Shown: one piece after another, positions 56,197 through 64,000 of the stretch
How the letters are laid out: each line of letters begins with the position of its first letter
How positions within the stretch are numbered: position 1 is the first letter of the stretch
Assembly: GCA_037349315.1 (NCBI GenBank)
Contig: JBAIAC010000027.1
Coordinates: 20,438,501 to 20,502,500 of the forward strand
Source: Chelydra serpentina
Lineage: Eukaryota > Chordata > Testudines > Chelydridae
Direction of reading: 5' to 3'
Length of the DNA stretch: 64,000 nt
Notes under the pieces: generated by a model
Told to the model about the DNA's origin: nothing
Seen by the model: only the letters and a program-made list of their open reading frames with translations
The model's database searches: none
Program-made: the position numbers and the translations under genes

Positions 56197-56249
56197 TCGG
56201 TGAATGTCATGGACCAAGCCCTGAGTGCGCTGTCTCTCTCTCCTGTTAG

Positions 56250-56390
56250 TATTCAGCTCCTTGGACATGTCTCGCTCCGTGTCGGTCACTGCTGCTGGCC
56301 AGTGCCGCTTGGCCCCGCTGATACAGGTGATCCTGGACTGCAGCCATCTGTATGACTACACTGTTAAACTCCTCTTCAAGCTGCACTCCT
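56250..56390 (+). CDS. HIP1: HIP1 exon
   Basis: After TCTCTCTCCTGTTAG it completes Val and encodes FSSLDMSRSVSVTAAGQC, then RLAPLIQVILDCSHLYDY and TVKLLFKLHS, ending TCCT|GTAAGT (phase 1). 141 nt. The GQCRLAPLIQVIxDCSHLY block is the most conserved part between HIP1 and HIP1R. MSRSVSVTAAG marks it as HIP1. Confidence 0.98.
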
Positions 56391-58718
56391 GTAAGTACAC
56401 AGCAAGCCTCTGGGAGTGTCCGGCAGCTGCCGTTTCACTGCTGGGATGTCCCGAGAAGCTTTGATGGAGCAGTTTTAAAGTTTCTGTAGCAACTGTTTCC
56501 GAGACGGAGCCCTGTACCAAAGCTGTTCGTGTCTCAGGTGTGCCACGCACAGGGAAATGCCCTGTCTGTGTGGTTAGTCCTCCGCTCCCCGAGCGAGGGG
56601 TGCCCAGGCAAAGAGCTGGTTTAAAACACTGGCGGGGGCTGGCTCGGTAGCTTGGCCCAGTGGTTTGCTCTGTCACGCGCAGAGACCAGGCCAGGTTTGA
56701 CTCCTGCCTATAGTCTCAGACTGGTAGCGTTTGGAAGTGCTGCCGAGTCACGGCTGGCTGGAGATCAGTGGCTCCCTCTAGCTCAGGGGTCTCAAACTCG
56801 CGGCCCGCGAACCTCCCCAATGTGGCCCATGGGGCTTCAGCAGTTTTGGGGCCTGGTCTCTCCCTTGGCCCCACCTGCCACCTCCGGGTGCTCCCCCCGT
56901 CCGCCCCCAGGTGATTTAAAATGGCCCTGGACCCCGGCAGCACAGTGGAGCCGAGCGGCGTCTGCCTGCTTGCTCCACGTGTCTGCGGCCCCGGGGCTGG
57001 GCTGTGCCTCCACGCGCTGCCCCCACCCCAAGCGCCCCTGCAGCCAATAGGAAGCTGCGGCAGGGCCAGCGCGCTCACTAGGCGACCCTAGGCAGTCGCC
57101 ATGGGCCTCAGGAGCCAGGGGGCGCCTGGCCACGGCTGCTGCCCACCCTCCCAGCTCCACAGCTGAGCCGGGAGCTGGGGGGGCGCTGCGGGGGGGGGGG
57201 GGGGGGGAGCCGCCGTGGGGGGGTCTGGCTGGGGTGGGGGCGCAGGGCTGGTGCAAGGAAGTTTCGCCTAGGGCGCAAAACTTCCTTGCACCGGCCCTGA
57301 GCTGCAGGGATGGTGCCTGGGGGCAGCAGTGCTCGGAGGCCACCCCGGGCTGTCCCACCTTGGAGCCCCAAGAGCTGCACCCGCAACCCCCTCCCAGAGC
57401 CTGCACCCCCTCCCCACCCCCCCAGCCCCCAAACTCCCTCCCAGAGCCTGCAACCCCACCCCCTCCTCCGGCACCCCCACCTCCTGCCCCAGCCCAGAGC
57501 CTGAGAGTTGGAGAGGGGAAGAGAGGAGTGGTGAGATTGTCGGGGCCGGGAGAGTGAGGCAGAGAAACCAGCCATGGGGAGAGGGAAAGGGGAGGCAGGC
57601 ACGGAGCAGCGATTGCAGCAAGCTGCCTGCGCAGGGAAAGAAGAGGGAGCAGCCAAGAGGCGGGAGAGAAGGGGAAAGGGGACGGAGGAAGGGAAGCAAG
57701 GAGGCCGGGTCAGTGAGGGTGGCCAGGTGCAGGTGGAAGCGGGAATCCCTCTGCAGCCAGGGTCCCTCCTCCAGTCCCCCCCCAGCTCCTCCAGCTGGGA
57801 GCCAGTGCGCCTGCCCTGCAGCGCCACCTGCTGGGAGCGTCTGAGCAGTGCTCCAGTTATGGGGGAGAAGTGGGGGTGCCCTTAGGGAACGCGGACAGGC
57901 CTGGAGGCGCCAGGGTGTCCCTTGGGCGGATCCTGTGCTGGCATCCTCTGCGCTGAGCCCAGCTGCAGCAGGACTCTCTTCTCCTCTCTGCCCTTACCCC
58001 CTCCCCACCTTCTGCCCCACTTCCTCCCCTACCTGTCCCCTCACCCGTTACCCTCCCTCCTCCTACCCATTAACCCCCACCTTCTGCCTACTCCTCCTCT
58101 ACCCCTGACTGCCCCCCCCTGCCCGTTACCCACCCTCCCCCTGCCCACTAACCCCCGCCTTCTGCCCCACCTCATCCTCTACTGCCCCCTGTCTCTGCCC
58201 ATTACCCTGCACCTTGTGTCCCCCCTTCCCTACCCCTCTTGATTCTTGTTGGGATGAAAGGGGCTTCTCCAGAGCGGAGCATTGGAGCCTGGCTTACGCC
58301 AGTGAAGAGCCGAACCCGGGCAGTGGGCCCTGCTGTGGTTGCGGGACACTCCCCTCCCCTCTCTCCACGGACCAACCCCTCATTGTGCCCTGGCTCCCTC
58401 CACAGGACAGCAGTGCTCTCGGCAGCTCCTGGCCCTGCAGCCGACCACACACGGAGAAGTAAGGGGCCAAAACACCCTCAATAAGTCAGAAGTGGGGTAA
58501 CCCCTAAAAGTAGTAGGGGACCCGCCCCCAGGCCCTTCCGTAATTCAGGCCCGGAGTCTGAGGCTGCAGTGATCCACTGTTCTAGGACCGGCTGCTCTCC
58601 CGTGCAGCCCTGTCCCTCTGTGCAGTGTCTGGAAATGAGCACGATTCCTGGCGCGTGCTCAAGGAGACCTGGCAGCTGAGAGCTTTCCAATGCATCCCGT
58701 TCTGTGTCTCTTCCTCAG
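56391..58718 (+). other. HIP1: HIP1 intron with GC-rich repeat
   Basis: 2.33-kb GT-AG intron, largely occupied by a hAT-like and GC-rich repeat (56784-57300) and low-complexity C/T-rich sequence (57960-58230). No gene. Confidence 0.9.
56784..57300. mobile_element. hAT-like GC-rich repeat with fold-back end
   Basis: Starts CAGGGGTCTCAAACTCGCGG, a hAT-type terminus followed by the CGGCCCGCG motif of common reptile hAT MITEs. It runs into GC-rich sequence with an 18-base G run (57190-57207). At its far end an imperfect 20-bp inverted repeat (57245-57264 with 57278-57297, one G-T pair) folds back on itself. Probably two merged repeats. Confidence 0.5.
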
Positions 58719-58776
58719 GCCTCCCCGCTGACACACTACAGGGCCACAGGGACCGTTTCCTGGAGCAGTTCAGAAA
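58719..58776 (+). CDS. HIP1: HIP1 exon
   Basis: After CTTCCTCAG it completes Cys and reads LPADTLQGHRDRFLEQFR plus two bases of Lys (phase 2), ending AGAAA|GTAAGT. LPADTLQGHRDRF is identical in HIP1 and HIP1R. The flanking exons settle the identity as HIP1. 58 nt. Confidence 0.97.
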
Positions 58777-60001
58777 GTAAGTGCCCTGAATGCCCCGCCT
58801 GTCACCTTTGGCACTGATCCTTTGCATGCTGACTTCAGCTCAAAGCGGCTATTCCTACGTTCATTACTGCTTAGGTAACTCGGGCCGCTCAGACCTAGGC
58901 TGCAGGCAGGCTCAGGGCTGACGAGCCCCCTGGGTTTGAAATGAACCGGCTGGGGCTGAGAAATGAACAACGTCCTGATTTCTGGGTCCCCTGGCTCACC
59001 AGTGTTTATCCTGGAGCTGGGCTGGCCTCTTCTCCGCCCCCCTGCTGTTGGGATAACCCATTGGCGCTGAATATTGCCTTATTAAATCCAAGGAGGCTTT
59101 CGGGCTCCAGTGGCATTGTATGGGAGGTGATTTAAAACCACTGAACTGCGGTTTGGCTGCCGTGGCAGTCGTCACACTCAGGTGAAAATGTGAAGGTGCA
59201 GCCCATCTCCCTGGGGCTTTCCTGGGAGTCTCGGCGCCATTTCATATAAAGGCCCTTTGGGGGCTCAGATAATCCAGGTTTAACAATGGTTGTCAAGCTT
59301 GGCTGCAGCGCCAAAGGATCACTGCTGGGGTTGGCTCCTCAGCCTGACGGTGCGCATATGCTGCAGAAATGTGTTGCTGGGTCCATCAATCCTTCCTCCC
59401 TTGGAAATGTACCGAGCGAGCAGCGTTTTCTGTTCCAAGACGCTCTGGCTTTCATTTCTCCTTCACCTTCCCCAGCCTGGAGGGAGGGGCAGGCTGTGAT
59501 TTGCTAAAGGGACCCTGGGGCGACCTAATTCACAGGGGTAGGAAGCCAAGGAGGGAAGCAGGAAACTCAGGAGAGATGGATCTAGTGGTTGGTTCTTCTA
59601 GGATTTAGCTGGTAAATTCTTTCGCCTTCATTCTTAGTCTCAGCTGCTCTTTGCATCAGTGACGGCCCCTCCCTCCCTAGATGTATGGGAAAGGGGCCCC
59701 ACCCTCATGGATTCACCTTTTACCAGTGTGTTCGCCACTTGGCTTGAGGCAGATGTCCGGGCACTGTCCCAAGGAGTAGAGTCGGCGGCTCTCTTCCCAG
59801 GGTCCCCGTCTTGAGTTGTATGCCAAGATGGCGTCCATGTGACTGGCTGCCCATCCCCTCTCTGCGTGGGATGCCTGGTGGGGAGCCACAAGTGACGGGC
59901 TCTGTTTAATGAGTGTGGCAGGGGAGCCACCTGCATCCTGCGACTGCCTGGGTCTGCCCCAGCCGGCAGAGTCCCCTCCCTTATGTCCCATTTCCTTCCA
60001 G
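58777..60001 (+). other. HIP1: HIP1 intron
   Basis: 1,225-bp GT-AG intron. No gene or clear repeat. Confidence 0.9.
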
Positions 60002-60077
60002 GTTGAAAGATTTGTTCTATCGCTCCAGCAACCTGCAGTACTTTAAACGGCTGATTCAGATCCCACAGCTCCCAGAG
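60002..60077 (+). CDS. HIP1: HIP1 exon
   Basis: After CATTTCCTTCCAG it completes Lys and encodes LKDLFYRSSNLQYFKRLI and QIPQLPE (25 codons, ends phase 0 at GAG|GTGAGA). LKDLFYRSSNLQYFKRLIQI is a HIP1 signature (HIP1R has LRNFFRRASDMLYFKRLIQI). Confidence 0.98.
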
Positions 60078-60545
60078 GTGAGACCGGAATGGCTTCTCTC
60101 TTGCCCTTGAGCAAAGGCTAAGAGGGAGGAGCTGCAGTGCCCATTGGTGGCAGTGGTTAGAACTGGGCCCTGGGAGTCCTGGGTTCTATTCCCAGCTCTG
60201 GGCACGTCCGTTAAACCCCAGCGATGAATGCTGGGTACCTGCAGCCAAGCCTTGGAAGCCATATTGACACTTACAGGGGGGGTTGCTTTTCAGGGGTCCC
60301 TGCTAGAGCTGGGCGAAATTTTGTTGGCAAAGAATAAAGTCATTGAAAAATGCACTGGGAGGCACCGGAGCTATTCACTAAGCCGGCCCCTTTGTGCTAG
60401 AGACGGGGGGCGAAGCGCTGCTCCTAGCACTGGTACGACCTCACTGGGGCTGCCTGGGTGGTGCGGAGGGCGGACTTGGGCCCGTTGTGTCCCACAGAGC
60501 CGCTTTTCTCAAGATCCCGCCCTCAGTTCTCCCTTCCCACCCTAG
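60078..60545 (+). other. HIP1: HIP1 short intron
   Basis: 468-bp GT-AG intron. A MIR-like reverse fragment may lie at about 60155-60200 (GGGAGTCCTGGGTTCTATTC). Confidence 0.85.
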
Positions 60546-60680
60546 AATCCTCCCAACTTTCTGCGGGCCTCGGCTCTGTCGGAGCATATCAGTCCCGTGG
60601 TGGTCATCCCGGCTGAGGCCTCGTCCCCAGACAGCGAGCCCATCACCGACCTAGTGGAGATGGACGCAGCGTCACAGCAG
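60546..60680 (+). CDS. HIP1: HIP1 exon (linker with clathrin box)
   Basis: 45 codons in phase 0: NPPNFLRASALSEHISPVVV, then IPAEASSPDSEPITDLVEMD and AASQQ, ending CAG|GTGAGT. The NFLRASAL block and VVVIPAEASSPDSEP are HIP1. LVEMD fits the clathrin-box consensus (L-hydrophobic-x-hydrophobic-acidic), in the place of mammalian LMDMD, so clathrin heavy-chain binding is probably conserved. The segment between DSEP and the box is shorter and differs from the mammalian sequence I remember. Confidence 0.96.
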
Positions 60681-61632
60681 GTGAGTGCCTGGCCCCTGAC
60701 GTCCGCCTCTCTTTGAGCACGCGACTGGCTCTGCCTGTGTCTAGCAAGGGGTTTGGCCGCCTGTAGCGGCTCTGGGGCTGTATCGCCGGGCTGTGATCTC
60801 CTCAGATCTCATAACATACTCCAGGCCTGGTGGACGTGTGATGGGTTCAGTCACAGAGACCCCCTTGGGACTGTCACCGAACGTGCTGAGACTACCTCTG
60901 AGCCCGTTTTCCCTGGCAGCTTGGCACTCCAGAGCCCCGTCTTGTTGAGCCAGACACACCAGCCTCTGCATCTTGGGGAGTCCCCTGCACCAGCGTGGAG
61001 CCTCGGCCATTCTGATGCAGTGGCATTTTAAACCCACTTTGCGCTAGGGTAAATGACTGCCCCGCTGCAGGGCAGCAAATTTGGCCCATTGCCTCTTGTC
61101 GTGGCTAATGGGGATATTTCACACGAAGAGAACAGGGGATTTCTGTAGTGCCAGTAACTCCTTTGGCAGCTAGTGGTTGCCTGCTGGTAAATGCAGCTAA
61201 CTCTCCCCACTCCACGTACCTCGTAAGTAGCTGCTCCGCTTACTGTTCCAGACGGGGCTGGCCTTCTGTCCGCTGCAGTTGTCTGTCTGTCCCAGTCAGA
61301 CCCCAGCTGGATCAGACTAGTTGCAGTACCCTGTTGTTTAATAAAGCAAGCAGAACTGCCCTCAGCTGGGTCAGGCTGCATAGAAGACAGGGGCCCGTGC
61401 CTGATGGGAGCTGTCTGTCTGCAAGGGGAAGGGATAGCTGTCCCTTAGGGGCATGGGGCAGCTGCCGTCCTTGCTAAGGGGTCAGGGCCTGGTGTATGGG
61501 GAAGGGGTCTGCCCTTGTGAGGGGGTGGGGCTGAGACAGGGGGCGGGTACATGTCCATGTGCAGTGTTTCTGGCCACGTGGAGGGCGGTGGAAGATTTGA
61601 CTCCAGGGATCTGCATTTGTTTCCCCCCCCAG
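60681..61632 (+). other. HIP1: HIP1 intron
   Basis: 952-bp GT-AG intron with a poly-C pyrimidine tract at the acceptor (TTCCCCCCCCAG). No gene. Confidence 0.93.
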
Positions 61633-61730
61633 AGCTTGTTCGACAATAAGTTTGATGACATCTTTGGCAGTTCGTTCAGTAACGATCCTTTCAACTTCAA
61701 CAGTCAGAATGGGATGAACAAGGATGACAA
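61633..61730 (+). CDS. HIP1: HIP1 exon (AP2-binding motifs)
   Basis: Encodes SLFDNKFDDIFGSSFSNDPF, then NFNSQNGMNKDD plus two bases of Lys, ending ACAA|GTGAGT (phase 2). FDNKF, DDIF and NDPF are FxDxF/DPF-type motifs that bind the AP2 alpha-appendage, as established for HIP1. HIP1R lacks this motif cluster, so the exon is decisive for the HIP1 assignment. 98 nt. Confidence 0.98.
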
Positions 61731-62157
61731 GTGAGTGCTGGCTCAGGGGCCCCATAGCTGCTGGTGGGGCTTGTTCGGTGTCGGGATGGAGCTGTGAATG
61801 AGGAGGCAGGGCGGGGCCAGTTCTGTGGAGGCCTGGGCCTCCCTTGTAAGGGGCACCCTGGGGTTGACTGGTGAGGGCTCGCCTGCCCTGGGGTTCATCT
61901 GAAGGGCGCTGAGCGGCGGGCCGAGCTCTCTGAGTCCGGGCTGGCTCTGTGATAGGAGCTTGGTGCCTGGCCGTAGGCTGGAACCTGGGCGAGTGGGCTA
62001 GGAGCTGAAACCCATAATCAGCAGCTGGCAATGGGCCCCGCACTTAGCACAGCGTAGCCTCGTGCAGCTCCTTGTGGTGTTATAGGCCAGGAAAGGCTCC
62101 TCCAGCCCCAGACACTTACCCCGGTGAGCAGACAGTCAGCAGGGGCGGGACCTCGGT

Positions 62158-62960
62158 GGGTCATTCAGGAACACAGGGCTTGCCAGACAAGATCGTCCCG
62201 AGGGTCCATCCAGCCCAGTATCCTGTCTCTGACAATGCACAGCTCCAGCTGCTGCAAAGGATAAAACCCTGTAGGAGGCAGTGATCGGATAAGCTGCCCC
62301 CAGGGGAGGTTCTCTACTAACCCCGGTAGATAGATCTGCTCACGCCCTGAAGCAGGAGGGCTTAGAGCCTTTCCAGAGTCTTGTTCATGTTTAAATCTTT
62401 ACTATTACAGCTCTTCTCTGTATTCACGTAACAGTCCAACCCTTTTTTGCAACCTGTTTAGCTCTTGCCTTCAGTCCCATCTTATGGCAATGAGTTCCAC
62501 AGGCTAACAATGCATTGGAGGATAATATACTTCCTTTGAACTTTTGAATTGGCCATCTTTCAGTTCCATTGAATGCCCCCATGCTCTTGTGTTATGAGAC
62601 TCAGGGAATAAAAGATCTCAATCTCCGTCCTCTAGACCAGTGGTTTTCAACCTGTGATCCATGGACCCCTGGGGGTCCACAGACTGTGTCTAAGATTTCC
62701 AAAGGGAAATCTGTTCGAAATTTGTTAGGAGTCCGCAAAGGAGAAATGGTTGAAAACTCTCGCTCTAGACCATTCGTTATTTTGTTTACCCCCATCCTGT
62801 CCTCTCTTATCTGTCTCTAAGGCAAACAATCCCGTTCTTTCTCTCTCTCGATATGAGAGTGTTCCAGGCTCCTGACCATTGCTCATCCCTGAACCCCCTC
62901 TTCTTCTGCAATATTCTTTGAGACAAGGTGACCAGTGCTGCACGCAGGATCCCAGGGGAG
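62158..62960 (-). mobile_element. old CR1/L3-like LINE 3' part, split by hAT
   Basis: On the minus strand the end reads GACAGGATACTGGGCTGGAT followed by a GACC-TTGTCTGG-type block, like the 3' end at 32250-32290. The 62360-62630 and 62771-62960 segments resemble the reversed CR1/L3 coding 3' part (TGAGTTCCACAGGCTAACAA, GTTATGAGACTCAGGGAATA). Interrupted at 62638 by a MITE. Confidence 0.65.
62630..62770. mobile_element. hAT MITE with perfect 8-bp target duplication
   Basis: The element 62638-62762 starts CAGTGGTTTTCAACC and ends GGTTGAAAACTCTCG. It is flanked by CTCTAGAC at 62630-62637 and 62763-62770, an exact 8-bp duplication. It lies inside the reverse CR1/L3-like LINE. Confidence 0.85.
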
Positions 62961-63105
62961 GGCACCCCTGGGTTCATCTATTGGCCTCATAATATTTTTT
63001 GTGTAATTCCCATCTGATCTCCAAACCACCTCTGCGCGGGGTGGCAGGAGCACGGGTTAAGGGGCACAGCATGGAGGAAGCAATTGGTGTCGTTCTCCTT
63101 GCCAG

Positions 63106-63178
63106 GGACCGGCTGATCGAGCAGCTGTACCGGGAGATCAGTGCGCTGAAGGAGGAGCTGGAGAACTTCAAGGCAGAG
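63106..63178 (+). CDS. HIP1: HIP1 exon (start of coiled coil)
   Basis: After CTCCTTGCCAG it completes Lys and encodes DRLIEQLYREISALKEELEN and FKAE (24 codons), ending GAG|GTGAAT in phase 0. The heptad pattern (L-I-L-I-L-L) is the beginning of the HIP1 coiled coil, which mediates dimerisation and binding to clathrin light chain. The donor GTGAAT is weaker than the other U2 donors of the gene. The rest of the coiled coil and the talin-like THATCH actin-binding domain lie beyond the window. Confidence 0.95.
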
Positions 63179-63577
63179 GTGAATGGCCCATATGACTGAC
63201 GTTAACACGGTGTGCAGGCTGTGCACTCTGCAGCCAGTGCTGTGCAGATCTGGGACCTCACTGGTGTGATCACTGTCCCAGGGCTGGGTCAGACCCGTTA
63301 GCCCGCACGTTGGATGGGAGACACACAGGGCGCGGTGCAGCTCCTCCTGCTGAACCAGGGGCCCAACGTGGCTCCAGGGAGCACCGAGCTCCAGAGATGC
63401 CACCTTTCCAAGAGCCTGGGGCTGTTACTCTCCCATTCGCAGAGACCGTTTCTGCGCCAGGGACGGTATGTCTGCTCTGCCACCTCAGGGAGGAGTTGGG
63501 TTTCCTCATTGTCCCAGGGACACCAGTTCTGTCAAGTGCTAGTTGCTTAAAAAACTGCCGGTCAGGCACGGGCTTAT
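63179..63577 (+). other. HIP1: HIP1 intron, 5' part
   Basis: Intron continuing past the window. The chance frames here match nothing I recognise. Confidence 0.85.
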
Positions 63578-64000
63578 GCCGAGTTGTCAAGGCTGAATCC
63601 CGACTCTGGCACTCCGAGTGCAGAAGTGGGGCCCGCAAGGATTTTAAAAATTAATACAGGCCACTCCAGTATTAAACTCCCAAGGTCACAGCTTTTCTCT
63701 GACCTTGGCTTGGTAAACGCTGCCACCACCCAAATGCAAAAAACCCCTTTGAGCCCAGGAAGGAGCACTTGGGAATTCCTCCCTGTGGGGTACCCTCGAG
63801 CCCTTTCACCCGCCCTCCAGGGAAGAGCTGAGAAAAAAAACAAAGAAAATTAGCTGTTGATTACCAGCTAATCAAACAACATTCACAAACCTCTTAGGAC
63901 ACCAAAAATCCAATCCTGTTCTTAAAAAAGGTAAATTTTATTAAAAACAAAAAGAAAAAAAAATCTGGAATTTAGGCTTTTGCTAGATTTTAAAAGAGCA
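63578..64000 (-). mobile_element. probable LTR, antisense, incomplete at window end
   Basis: Starts TGTCAAGGCTGAATCCCGAC, a TG-beginning end of a repeat I recognise as common in turtle DNA, and runs to the window edge. TTTTATTAAAAAC at about 63935 gives a reverse-strand polyadenylation-like signal, so it would be antisense to HIP1. The other end and any target duplication are outside the window. Confidence 0.5.

Larger units (their letters stand above)
50617..56249 (+). other. HIP1: HIP1 intron with microsatellite near its 3' end
   Basis: 5.63-kb GT-AG intron. It has a MIR-like piece at about 52205-52335 and a long (GAGT)n(GT)n(GC)n tract at 56083-56195, ending 54 bp before the exon. No gene seen in the rest. 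Confidence 0.9.
61731..63105 (+). other. HIP1: HIP1 intron with nested LINE/hAT
   Basis: 1,375-bp GT-AG intron, mostly a reverse CR1/L3-like LINE (about 62158-62960) carrying a small hAT MITE (62638-62762). Confidence 0.9.

Noticed and set aside
35515..63178. Assignment to HIP1R instead of HIP1
   Set aside because: Residues such as FWSVVNRLPLSSNAVLC, NLQMSDRQLDEAGE, LFYRSSNLQ and the FDNKFDDIF/DPF cluster fit HIP1 and not HIP1R.
1..64000. CRISPR arrays, prokaryotic operons, rRNA genes or a defence-type gene system
   Set aside because: None of these signatures appears on either strand. The DNA is vertebrate intronic and intergenic sequence.

Overview
The window is vertebrate nuclear DNA, most likely from a turtle (probably Cryptodira). 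The evidence is long, nearly intact CR1 LINE copies, a tRNA-derived SINE ending in a CR1 3' tail (the tortoise Pol III/SINE type), abundant hAT- and Harbinger-like MITEs, Penelope-like palindromes, and a gene with short exons split by large GT-AG introns. There are no prokaryotic genes, operons or CRISPR arrays.

One host gene is recognisable, HIP1 (huntingtin-interacting protein 1), on the + strand. Twelve consecutive coding exons lie at 35515-63178. They join in frame into 355 codons covering the ANTH lipid-binding domain, the linker with clathrin- and AP2-binding motifs, and the start of the coiled coil. The canonical N-terminal exon is not in the window and should lie upstream. The rest of the coiled coil and the THATCH actin-binding domain lie downstream. 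A candidate alternative first exon (six codons with a strong Kozak context) is at 11138-11156. The intron after the first ANTH exon (35579-38303) has minor-spliceosome AT-AC signals.

Layout: 1-11137 is repeat-dense non-coding DNA with a 3' CR1, a GC-rich minisatellite and repeat, a reverse CR1, a hAT element carrying a nested Penelope-like palindrome, a Harbinger-like MITE nested in a second Penelope-like copy, and a small hAT MITE. 11157-35514 is the large intron. It holds a second copy of the Harbinger-like MITE, a CR1 with one nonsense codon inserted in an older LINE, a tRNA-SINE, and an old CR1/L3-like LINE carrying a solo LTR and a younger CR1. 35515-63178 carries the HIP1 exons, with sparser repeats in the introns. 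63179-64000 is the next intron and ends in what looks like an antisense LTR.

I found no convincing new multi-gene system. The observations most worth checking are the AT-AC intron, the alternative HIP1 start, the hammerhead-ribozyme-like cores in the Penelope-like palindrome, and the nested insertions with readable target-site duplications. Family assignments come from recognition of protein and repeat motifs, without any search.
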